From Lachnoclostridium sp. UBA7482 (GTDB lineage: Bacteria > Bacillota > Clostridia > Lachnospirales > Lachnospiraceae), in NCBI GenBank assembly GCA_002479645.1, contig DLOO01000073.1, positions 3,185 to 10,784 on the forward strand: a stretch of DNA of 7,600 nucleotides, written 5' to 3'. A program made the translations under genes and the position numbers. The notes under the pieces were generated by a model. The model saw only the letters and a list, made by a program, of their open reading frames with translations. It made no database searches and was not told where the DNA came from. This document shows, piece after piece, positions 1 through 5,716 of the stretch (position 1 is its first letter; each line of letters starts with the position of its first letter).

Positions 1-604
1 AGATATCCTGACTGTCATGCTTTTTGGCGTTGATAAAACCCTGCTCTTCGGCAATTACACGAATCTCGTCCTTGCTGAAGTCGCCAAGCGGAAAACGGGT
101 GTGAGCGAGCTGATACTGCGTCAGGGAGTACAGAACATAACTCTGATCCTTTGCGGGATTTACCGCTTTCAGGAGCAGATAACGACCATCCTTACAGATA
201 ATTCGCGCATAATGACCGGTAACGACGGCATCGCAGCCCAAAAGCTCGGCTTTTTTCAAAAGCGCATCGAATTTGAGATAGCGATTGCAGGCGATACAGG
301 GGTTGGGAGTGCCCCCGCGTTCGTAGGTTTCTACAAATCGGTTAATGACCTCCCTGCGAAAATCAGCCTTGAAATTCATGACATAATACGGCATGGAAAG
401 GCGGCTGGCTACGGCGCGGGCATCTTCGACGTCCGATAACGAACCGCAGCTTTTTTCAGCGGAAATACCGGCATCTTCGTTCTCGAACAGGCGCATGGTG
501 CCGCCGATGCAGGTATGTCCCGCTGCGGTCATCAGATAAGCGGCTACACTTGAATCCACGCCGCCGCTCATAGCAATCAGTAATTTTTCTTTCCTGTCGT
601 TCAT
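1..604 (-). CDS. mnmA: tRNA-specific 2-thiouridylase MnmA, N-terminal part (runs off left edge)
   Basis: MnmA is a cytoplasmic ATP-dependent enzyme that puts the 2-thio group on the wobble uridine (U34) of tRNAs for Lys, Glu and Gln, using sulfur relayed from a cysteine desulfurase. Reading down from ATG at 604, 201 codons are present before the edge. The PP-loop motif SGGVDSS lies at residues 13-19. TPNPCIACN at about 99-107 carries the first catalytic cysteine (C103). GHYARI at 130-135 and KDQSYVLYSL at 152-161 are family signatures. The second catalytic cysteine lies in the missing C-terminal half; the full family length is about 350-370 residues. The start is set by AGGGGAG at 610-616, five bases upstream. 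The ATG overlaps the stop of a 32-codon frame (ATGA). Its codon use is more GC-rich than that of the restriction-modification genes upstream. Confidence 0.96.
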   Translation of the reverse strand, partial: MNDRKEKLLIAMSGGVDSSVAAYLMTAAGHTCIGGTMRLFENEDAGISAEKSCGSLSDVEDARAVASRLSMPYYVMNFKADFRREVINRFVETYERGGTPNPCIACNRYLKFDALLKKAELLGCDAVVTGHYARIICKDGRYLLLKAVNPAKDQSYVLYSLTQYQLAHTRFPLGDFSKDEIRVIAEEQGFINAKKHDSQDI

Positions 605-699
605 ATATTCTCCCCTGTTTTGAGCCTTTGCTGTCTCGCCGCGTATCCGTATTTGCGGGAAAGCTCCCTGTTGGTAAGACAGTAATAATCAGATTTCAT
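601..699 (-). other. 32-codon open frame overlapping the mnmA start (possible gene remnant)
   Basis: An ATG at 699 opens 32 codons ending in TGA that overlaps the mnmA ATG as ATGA, the arrangement of translationally coupled genes. The frame stays open further upstream to about 738. The peptide (MKSDYYCLTNRELSRKYGYA and onwards) is basic and matches no family I recognise. There is no ribosome binding site before the ATG, so independent translation is doubtful. It may be the 3' end of the gene that once preceded mnmA, cut off by insertion of the restriction-modification block, or simply leader sequence containing the mnmA ribosome binding site. Confidence 0.25.
675..686 (+). repeat. Left copy of 12-bp boundary repeat TAAGACAGTAAT
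   Basis: This 12-mer is an exact inverted copy of 3281-3292. Its inner ten bases (AAGACAGTAA) also occur in direct orientation at 3265-3274. It sits between the end of the endonuclease frame and mnmA, at the left edge of the AT-rich block. It could be a terminal inverted repeat of the block, or a second binding site for the block's regulator in front of mnmA. Confidence 0.5.
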
Positions 700-706
700 G
701 GAACAG

Positions 707-724
707 GCATGATTTCGATCATGC
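707..724 (-). terminator. Short perfect hairpin at the end of the restriction-modification operon
   Basis: A seven-base-pair perfect inverted repeat (GCATGAT / ATCATGC) with a four-base loop covers the stop codon of the endonuclease C-terminal frame. It is placed where an operon terminator would be. No T-run follows on the minus strand, so intrinsic termination is doubtful and read-through into mnmA is possible. Confidence 0.25.
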
Positions 725-1093
725 ACGCAAACACTTTGTCACAAAATCTTGGGCAGCAACAACATCAATGCTTTTATCAAAATTAAAGACGATTTCTTCA
801 AGCGATCTTCCGTCGTACTGTGTGACACCACTGGAATTGCGGCCTGCCCAATGCTTGATAATTCTTGTACCGGACAAAAGCTGTTGATTATACATGGAGC
901 ACAGGCGTGTGCTAATGCGTCTGTTTTCGTCGATTGCCACCACATAAATCAGATATACACTTTTTTCTTCGGAAAGGAAGGCAAGCAACTTATCAATATT
1001 ATAACCTTTCGGGTTGCTTGACAAAAACAGAATCTTTGTCTTGATATCTGTCTCTGTGAGATAATGTTCGAACTTTCTTTCATAATCACCCAA
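719..1093 (-). CDS. C-terminal fragment of the putative restriction endonuclease
   Basis: The frame continues the endonuclease after the break. It is open from 1135, and its first usable start is a TTG at 1093 with no evident ribosome binding site, so separate translation is unlikely. It carries TETDIKTKILFLSSNPKGYN near its N-terminus, whose D-I-K could be the (D/E)xK half of a nuclease active site, and a hydrophobic strand KSVYLIYVVAID. It reads as well-formed coding sequence to the TGA at 719-721, which suggests that the break is recent or reversible. Confidence 0.45.
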   Translation of the reverse strand: MGDYERKFEHYLTETDIKTKILFLSSNPKGYNIDKLLAFLSEEKSVYLIYVVAIDENRRISTRLCSMYNQQLLSGTRIIKHWAGRNSSGVTQYDGRSLEEIVFNFDKSIDVVAAQDFVTKCLRA

Positions 1094-1877
1094 TTCGTCT
1101 GCCGTAAATATTTCGGGAAGGGGGGCGGTTGGTTCTCAAACAACGAATCAGCGTATCTTTCAAATCGTCCTCAGCCGTAATCAAATATTCGATAATTCGA
1201 CCACGCAAATTAACATTATCAATAAATGCAGCGATTGCTATTTCGGATTCCACGGCTCTTACCCGTCTGTTCAAATCATCATTCAGAACATTGTACTCAT
1301 GCGATGCCAAGAAAGAAATCGCCCTGTCTACTGAATCACGAATGCAGTCAACCTGAGACTCGGTGGGAAGAAATTTTCTTCCTGTCGGAGAAATGTTATT
1401 TGTTGCCTCTACCAAACGCTCAAGGTTTTCTTCAAAGGTGTAGTTTTCATGTGAAGTAAATAGAAATTCAAAATTTCCGGGCGCATTCACTACGCCCTCA
1501 AAAGAACGCATAATATCGCTTCCGTTGAAGCTACCCTTGATATTGTCGCACCGCAATTCTTGAGAAGAATGGCTAACCTTACGCAAAAAGGTTGTGTTGG
1601 AAATCATTAAATAATTCCTTTCCGGTGTTACAAGACACACAAAGAAAGGGATATTATCGTACCTATGTAGGGCTGAAAGAGAAAGAACGGTATTGGAGAA
1701 ACTCGCCGAAGCTGCTTTGCAAAACCTGATTGCAAACCAATCTCCGTAAAATACGCTCCTGTCTTTCACAAGGTTAAAATGCTGTTGTACCTGAGTTGAC
1801 AAAGAAGCTTTGTCGGCAATACCATCTCTATCGGAAATAAACTCGACTAAATGCTCAATTAGTTCTCGGTTGTACAT
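1086..1877 (-). CDS. N-terminal fragment of the putative restriction endonuclease (product of the frame as written)
   Basis: This is the polypeptide actually readable from the good start: 263 residues, of which about the first 252 belong to the parent protein and the last 11 come from the wrong frame after the C6 run. It is soluble, with no signal peptide or membrane segment. It includes a mixed polar region with SVFYGDWFAIRF at 41-52 and a helical, acidic stretch at about 145-250. Translation is probably coupled to the methyltransferase, whose last 23 bases it overlaps. Confidence 0.6.
   Translation of the reverse strand: MYNRELIEHLVEFISDRDGIADKASLSTQVQQHFNLVKDRSVFYGDWFAIRFCKAASASFSNTVLSLSALHRYDNIPFFVCLVTPERNYLMISNTTFLRKVSHSSQELRCDNIKGSFNGSDIMRSFEGVVNAPGNFEFLFTSHENYTFEENLERLVEATNNISPTGRKFLPTESQVDCIRDSVDRAISFLASHEYNVLNDDLNRRVRAVESEIAIAAFIDNVNLRGRIIEYLITAEDDLKDTLIRCLRTNRPPSRNIYGRRIG
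1120..1125 (-). repeat. C6 homopolymer at the endonuclease frame break
   Basis: On the coding strand the run reads CGC CCC CCT T, six consecutive C. Losing one base here joins the upstream frame to the downstream one (NRPLPEIFTADEL across the junction). Adding one base leads into a third frame that ends later without family-like sequence. Homopolymers of this kind are prone to slippage in replication and in sequencing. Confidence 0.7.
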
Positions 1878-2940
1878 TTTCTGAATCCTCCCCGTAATCA
1901 AAAAGAGTTCTCTGTTCGTCTACTATAAGTTCTGCGCCAACTGCCTTTTTAGTCGGTTTTCTACCACGCTTTCCCAGGGTCTTGGGGACTTTATTTGCTT
2001 TAGATTTCTGCTCAGACAATGAGTTGCGCTCCCAAAATACGCCATTCACATAGCCTTGGATTTCAGCATCATCCTCAGCCATAGCAAGTCTTTGTTCTGC
2101 CCATACGCAATACTGTGCTTCTACTTCAATCCCGAAATAATGTCGATTTAGTTTTTTTGCAACAACACTTGTGGTTCCCGAACCCAAAAACGGATCGAAC
2201 ACAACATCCCCCTCAGAAGATGATGCAAGCATAATTTTTGCAATCAGCTTCTCGGATTTTTGTGTAGGGTGCGCCGTATTCTCTGCCATTGACCAAAAAG
2301 GAATGGTAATATCATCCCAGAAGTTGGATGGACAAGTATCTCTATAATTTCCGTTTTCAGACTCTGTCCAATCCTTCGGTTTGCCATCGACACGGTAGGG
2401 GGCAATGACCTTTTTTCTGATTCTTACAGCATCGAGATGAAAGGTGAAGTCATTGCTGTTGGTAGCAAACCAAATATCCTCCATGCCGTTTTTCCAATTC
2501 GCTTTTGCACCTCGTCCCTTTTCACGCTGCCATGTGATGCGGTTTCTCACATAAAAAAACTCACCTAATACTCTGCCAATAATCAGACTTGTTTCCCAAT
2601 CACAGCAAACATATATTGAACCGGTGTCTTTCAGCAACGGCTTGACTGCACTCAACCATCGCCTCGTGTAATCCTCATAGTCTGCATTTTTCTTCTTGGA
2701 AAAAGTTGTGCCGTTAAATGATTTTGTCAGATTGTATGGGGGGTCGGCAATGATTAAATCAACGCTGTTAGGAAGCAACAATGGACAAACAGTAAGCGTA
2801 TCGCCGAGTATCGTCTTGTCCAATATACTATCAAGCGAATTCTGCTGTTCAGTGACGGAAATACAGCGGTTCAAGTATATTGCCCCTTCGTTTATAGGGG
2901 TATCTATTGTTTTATTTCTTCTTGCTTTTTCACTTGTCAT
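1855..2940 (-). CDS. Type II DNA methyltransferase, beta class (probably N6-adenine)
   Basis: This 361-residue enzyme transfers a methyl group from S-adenosylmethionine to DNA, protecting the recognition site of the partner nuclease. The catalytic motif IV, DPPYNL (66-71), comes before the SAM-binding motif FDPFLGSGTTS (248-258), the order of beta-class enzymes. AHPTQKSEKL (223-232) and YFGIEVEAQY (268-277) are typical flanking segments. DPPY favours N6-adenine over N4-cytosine, but this is not decisive. After residue 310 there is a basic tail with KRGRKPTKK (324-332), resembling an AT-hook, and an ending RTLFDYG. The start ATG has AAGGAG at 2948-2953, seven bases upstream. It lies 27 bases behind the regulator gene and overlaps the endonuclease start, so C-M-R appear to be one operon. 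All expected motifs are intact. The recognition sequence cannot be read from the protein. Confidence 0.92.
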   Translation of the reverse strand: MTSEKARRNKTIDTPINEGAIYLNRCISVTEQQNSLDSILDKTILGDTLTVCPLLLPNSVDLIIADPPYNLTKSFNGTTFSKKKNADYEDYTRRWLSAVKPLLKDTGSIYVCCDWETSLIIGRVLGEFFYVRNRITWQREKGRGAKANWKNGMEDIWFATNSNDFTFHLDAVRIRKKVIAPYRVDGKPKDWTESENGNYRDTCPSNFWDDITIPFWSMAENTAHPTQKSEKLIAKIMLASSSEGDVVFDPFLGSGTTSVVAKKLNRHYFGIEVEAQYCVWAEQRLAMAEDDAEIQGYVNGVFWERNSLSEQKSKANKVPKTLGKRGRKPTKKAVGAELIVDEQRTLFDYGEDSENVQPRTN

Positions 2941-2967
2941 AATAATGCTCCTTGAATTGCTTCACTA

Positions 2968-3201
2968 TTATTCTTCATTTATTGATTTGGTGGTTAACCA
3001 CGCATTTTCTATAATTGCATAGTCTAATTCATTATCGCTGCAAAAGGTCTTTATCGACTTCATTGCTTTCATATTTGGTTTAGCCTTATTTAACTCCCAA
3101 CGATTGACGGTCGAAAGAGCGACATTAAGTGTCTGTGCAAAATCCTGCTGAGTGAAAAAAGCCTTTTGTCTTGCTGTTCGTATAGCTTTACCTAAAGTCA
3201 T
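2968..3201 (-). CDS. XRE/Cro-type helix-turn-helix regulator, probable restriction-modification controller (C) protein
   Basis: A 77-residue single-domain DNA-binding protein. Residues 17-43 (TQQDFAQTLNVALSTVNRWE and onwards to KPN) form a standard Xre helix-turn-helix, with STVNRWE as the recognition helix. The size, the position at the head of the operon and the 27-bp inverted repeat by its promoter fit a controller protein that times methyltransferase and endonuclease expression after entry into a new host. The role is inferred from context. ATG 3201 is chosen because AGGAGG (3209-3214) lies seven bases upstream. An in-frame ATG at 3219 would overlap that site and sits only a few bases from the predicted transcription start. 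Controller genes usually precede the endonuclease directly; here the methyltransferase lies between. Confidence 0.88.
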   Translation of the reverse strand: MTLGKAIRTARQKAFFTQQDFAQTLNVALSTVNRWELNKAKPNMKAMKSIKTFCSDNELDYAIIENAWLTTKSINEE

Positions 3202-3231
3202 TTGGCAACCTCCTCGCATGTATTAATCATA

Positions 3232-3260
3232 ATTATAGCATAAATTAGGCGTTTTGTCAA
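3232..3260 (-). promoter_or_regulatory. Consensus sigma-A promoter of the restriction-modification operon
   Basis: On the minus strand TTGACA (3260-3255) and TATAAT (3237-3232) are both perfect consensus hexamers with a 17-base spacer. Transcription should start near 3225, about 24 bases before the regulator ATG at 3201. This is a strong promoter unless repressed. Confidence 0.9.
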
Positions 3261-3264
3261 TCGA

Positions 3265-3291
3265 AAGACAGTAAATTCAAATTACTGTCTT
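3265..3291. promoter_or_regulatory. Inverted-repeat operator (probable C-box) upstream of the -35 element
   Basis: Perfect 10-bp arms AAGACAGTAA and TTACTGTCTT are separated by seven bases. The inner edge is four bases upstream of the -35 hexamer, a position suited to an activator or autoregulator. No T-run follows on either strand, which speaks against a terminator. The small regulator encoded next door is the natural candidate to bind it; this is inferred. Confidence 0.7.
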
Positions 3292-3292
3292 A
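3281..3292 (-). repeat. Right copy of 12-bp boundary repeat
   Basis: ATTACTGTCTTA is the exact reverse complement of 675-686. It includes the right arm of the operator-like repeat at 3265-3291, so it may be both an operator half-site and an edge of the inserted block. Confidence 0.5.
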
Positions 3293-3369
3293 TCAGCACT
3301 TACCTAAAGGGGAAGCATTTTTTGTAAAAACGGGAATATATTTACGTATCATATCAAGAGGGAAGAGAC

Positions 3370-4254
3370 GTGAAAATTCAATTATACAGACAACCCCATC
3401 ACACATTTTTGGCACTGCTGCTTATGGGGGCAGCGGTGTTTTTTGTTGCCCGGAATGTGCATTTTGAAGCGCGGCCGGAGGAGGGCGCCAAAGTGGTGGA
3501 GTGGCACAGCGAAGAGGAACTGCGGCTTCTGGTTGATATTGAAAATGGGCGCTTCTTTGAGGACCGCGAACCGCAGGAATCTTATCCGGCGCTGTTTTCG
3601 TCCGGACATGAAGTGAAAGAATTGCCGGAAGGGAGCAAGGTCTGTTACCTGACCTTTGACGACGGACCCAGCGAAAACACGCCGGAGATACTTCAAATCC
3701 TAAAAGAGTACGATGCACATGCTACTTTTTTTCTGATTGGGGAAAATATCACCGGGGAGACCGCGCCCTATGTACGGCAAATTCTTGCCGAGGGTCATGC
3801 GATAGGCCTCCATGCAAATGTGCATAAATACAAGAAACTGTATCGGGATATCGATAGCTTTCTGGCGGATTATGAGACGCTCTACATCCGATTGAAGGAT
3901 GAATTCGGCGTCGAAACAGCCCTGTTTCGGTTCCCCGGCGGCAGTGCCTGTACGTATCTGCACGGGCAGGGCAAGGCATTTATCAGCCAGATGCGCCACC
4001 GGGGATTTACCTGTTATGACTGGAACGTGAGCGGCGAGGATGCGGTCGGAAAGCCCACAGTCAGCTCCATAAAGAAAAATGTATTTCGCAATGTGTTTCG
4101 TTACAAAACGCCGGTAGTACTGCTGCATGATTCGGCACAGACGTCCGACACGGTAACAGCACTGCCGGACATTCTTAAGCGCATTGCGGGAGAAGGCTAC
4201 ACATTCCAGTCTCTCGCCGAAGCAGACGAGTACATCTTTCCGAAGAACAGATAG
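3370..4254 (+). CDS. Membrane-anchored polysaccharide deacetylase (NodB domain)
   Basis: A 294-residue extracytoplasmic enzyme of carbohydrate esterase family 4, which removes N-acetyl groups from cell-wall glycans in a metal-dependent reaction. A hydrophobic segment at about 12-28 is a signal anchor without an obvious cleavage site. A linker to about residue 85 leads to the NodB domain: TFDDGPS (95-101, base D97 and metal ligand D98), LHANVH (147-152, metal ligands H148 and H152), RFPGG (187-191), DWNVSG (217-222) and LLHDS (251-255, H253). All catalytic positions are present. Motif 2 has Ala where Ser or Thr is usual. The start is GTG, with GAGGG at 3358-3362, seven bases upstream. It converges on sleC with 28 bases between. 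Peptidoglycan is the likely substrate; whether vegetative or spore wall is unknown. Confidence 0.92.
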   Translation: MKIQLYRQPHHTFLALLLMGAAVFFVARNVHFEARPEEGAKVVEWHSEEELRLLVDIENGRFFEDREPQESYPALFSSGHEVKELPEGSKVCYLTFDDGPSENTPEILQILKEYDAHATFFLIGENITGETAPYVRQILAEGHAIGLHANVHKYKKLYRDIDSFLADYETLYIRLKDEFGVETALFRFPGGSACTYLHGQGKAFISQMRHRGFTCYDWNVSGEDAVGKPTVSSIKKNVFRNVFRYKTPVVLLHDSAQTSDTVTALPDILKRIAGEGYTFQSLAEADEYIFPKNR

Positions 4255-4282
4255 CTATCGGTTTGCGAAGTGCGTCGAGCCT

Positions 4283-5563
4283 CTAGTTATACTCTGCAAT
4301 CCGGGTAATTGCCACATAGATGGCGGAAATCTTATACCAGGTAGCCTGATCCACCTGACCGGTGACGGGCAAATCGAATTTTTCCTGAAATGCCCGCACG
4401 CTGGCGGTTGTCTGCGGCCCGTAGATACCGTCTGCCGCGAGTCCGGGGATGGAGTAATAGACGTCGGCGATTGCTGCAAGCTGTTCCTGAATTTGCCGAA
4501 CCTCATCGCCGCTGCTGCCATTGCTCAGGGTGTAGCCGGGGAAGGAAACCGGAACGCCGCTGACGAGGTTGGTCTCGTTGACGTAGAGGGTGGAACCGTA
4601 AAAGGAACGGAGAATTTCCGGAGCCGTAAGTCCCTGGTCGCCGAGAGTCTTGCTTCCCCACTGGCTCATAAGACCGGGGCAGGTTACCCGCTTCCCGTCG
4701 CAGTACTGTGTCAGAATCGGCTGCTTGATATTGGGACGTGACAGAAAGAAGTTAAATACTTCGTCAACGACCTGATCGATGGTATCGAAGATATTTCGCT
4801 CGGGCATCCATTTGTGGTCATACGCAGTCGAGGAAGTAATCGTAAAGTTATAGCCGCGGGAGCGGTACCACTCCGTATAAACCCGATTCAGCGTAAAGGA
4901 TTGGATTGCCAGGATATTTGCGATAATTGTCTGTCGCGGCCAGGTGGCATAAATCTCACTGCTTGCCACATTTTTTATATAATCACGGTAAGGGACATAA
5001 TAATCTGCGGCGGAGCTGTCCTGCGGGACGCCGTTATGTACGACGATATACTCGGGAATCACGACATTGGGGAGAACGATTTCCCCGGATTCCTGCATCG
5101 GCTTTACTTCGTCCTCAAAGATTTTCGGCGGGTACTCGCCGTAGAGCGTATTGGGGCCGATGACAAAGGTTTGTGCCGAACCCGGCTCGGTGGTAGATGC
5201 AGGCAGAAGTGTAATGTTCTGAATGGCGGTCACATCCGGCAGAAGCTGCGCACTGTTGATAATGACCGTTTCATAACCCGGGGCAGTGATGGTCAGAGTG
5301 TATTCGGAATAGGGGCGGGGGGCGCTCGGCTCCATACTGTATTCGAGCGGCGGGGCAGGAAGATCTTCAAAGGTTGCATGCCCCTCGCGGTCGGTTGTCA
5401 GCTCCTCGAGGACGCCCTCGGGGTCTCCGGTGTAGTTAATATCAATGGTTGCATCCTCAATCGGGCGATTGCCGGATGCCGTTGTTACGTTGAGTTGCAG
5501 GTTTCCGGTGGATGCTGCACCATTTTCTGCCATTACAGGCAGCTGTGAATAAGGGAGTGCCAT
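4283..5563 (-). CDS. sleC: Spore cortex-lytic enzyme SleC (pro-form)
   Basis: SleC is the clostridial germination enzyme that degrades spore cortex peptidoglycan after its pro-sequence is removed by Csp proteases. The 426-residue product is collinear with SleC as I know it. Landmarks include RPYSEYTLTITAPGYE, NTLYGEYPPKI, VIPEYIVVHNGVP, YIKNVASSEIYATWP, SFTLNRVYTEWYR and the closing VAITRIAE. The central part resembles the SpoIID lytic transglycosylase domain, with E203 (in SSEIY) at the expected catalytic position. A peptidoglycan-binding repeat lies at about 346-414 (DGIYGPQTTASVRAFQ). No classical signal peptide is seen, as expected for a protein made in the mother cell. ATG 5563 is preferred because GAGG lies six bases upstream; the ATG at 5575 has no such site. 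Its presence implies that the organism makes spores or descends from one that did. Confidence 0.93.
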   Translation of the reverse strand: MALPYSQLPVMAENGAASTGNLQLNVTTASGNRPIEDATIDINYTGDPEGVLEELTTDREGHATFEDLPAPPLEYSMEPSAPRPYSEYTLTITAPGYETVIINSAQLLPDVTAIQNITLLPASTTEPGSAQTFVIGPNTLYGEYPPKIFEDEVKPMQESGEIVLPNVVIPEYIVVHNGVPQDSSAADYYVPYRDYIKNVASSEIYATWPRQTIIANILAIQSFTLNRVYTEWYRSRGYNFTITSSTAYDHKWMPERNIFDTIDQVVDEVFNFFLSRPNIKQPILTQYCDGKRVTCPGLMSQWGSKTLGDQGLTAPEILRSFYGSTLYVNETNLVSGVPVSFPGYTLSNGSSGDEVRQIQEQLAAIADVYYSIPGLAADGIYGPQTTASVRAFQEKFDLPVTGQVDQATWYKISAIYVAITRIAEYN

Positions 5564-5591
5564 ATAATTCCTCATATATTTGTGGGTAATT

Positions 5592-5620
5592 TATCTTATG
5601 CAAACGAGGGAAAACTTGTG
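5592..5620 (-). promoter_or_regulatory. Sigma-K-like (mother cell) promoter of sleC
   Basis: On the minus strand CACA (5620-5617), a 16-base spacer and CATAAGATA (5600-5592) match the Bacillus sigma-K consensus mACm-N16-CATAnnnTA at every fixed position. The start of transcription would fall near 5585, about 20 bases before the sleC ATG. Late mother-cell expression suits a cortex enzyme lying outside the forespore membrane. Confidence 0.65.
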
Positions 5621-5627
5621 CAAATAC

Positions 5628-5656
5628 TTGTTTTATGCCGTCAGTTGTGGTAAAAT
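5628..5656 (+). promoter_or_regulatory. Probable sigma-A promoter of apt (extended -10)
   Basis: TTGTTT (5628-5633), a 17-base spacer and TAAAAT (5651-5656), preceded by TGG (extended -10 TGn). The -35 box is weak, so the extended -10 probably matters. It lies about 60 bases before apt and diverges from the sleC promoter. Confidence 0.5.
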
Positions 5657-5716
5657 CTCACTAATTATCGGCATTTTTTAACCCGAATACAAAAAAGACA
5701 AAGGATGGGTAACGCA

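Larger units (their letters stand above)
719..1877 (-). pseudogene. Putative type II restriction endonuclease, frame broken at a C6 run
   Basis: Two adjacent frames form one protein once a single base is removed near the C6 run at 1120-1125. The joined frame is 1158 bases, coding 385 residues. No confident family name can be given. The call rests on position directly behind a DNA methyltransferase, a 23-base overlap with it, and residues that could form a PD-(D/E)xK core: a Glu in the segment NLRGRIIEYLIT (about 223-234) and a D-I-K tripeptide at about 277-279 of the joined protein. The start is ATG 1877, set by GGGGAGG at 1887-1893, nine bases upstream; the earlier TTG at 1901 lies before that site. 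The break separates the two candidate catalytic segments, so the truncated product should be inactive if the assignment is right. A sequencing error, a true pseudogene or a phase-variable gene are all possible. Confidence 0.6.

Noticed and set aside
17..439. 140-codon plus-strand open frame at the left edge
   Set aside because: It is antisense to mnmA, which shows the PP-loop and NPCxxC motifs in the other strand.
949..1143. Third reading frame across the endonuclease break as the natural continuation
   Set aside because: It would be reached by a -1 shift at C CCC CCT, a possible slippery site, but its sequence does not look like the rest of the protein, while the other frame does.
3265..3291. 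Inverted repeat as a transcription terminator
   Set aside because: No T-run on either side and placement directly upstream of a consensus promoter; an operator explains it better.
3322..3352. Promoter TTGTAA / TATCAT for the deacetylase
   Set aside because: Spacer of 19 bases and two imperfect boxes; not convincing enough to annotate.
3700..4128. 142-codon minus-strand open frame
   Set aside because: Antisense to the deacetylase, which has all five NodB motifs.
4250..4259. Ten-base palindrome GATAGCTATC at the deacetylase stop as a shared terminator for the convergent genes
   Set aside because: AT-rich, no loop and no T-run; too weak to support a terminator.
4814..5548. 244-codon plus-strand open frame
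   Set aside because: Antisense to sleC, whose frame matches the known protein over its whole length.
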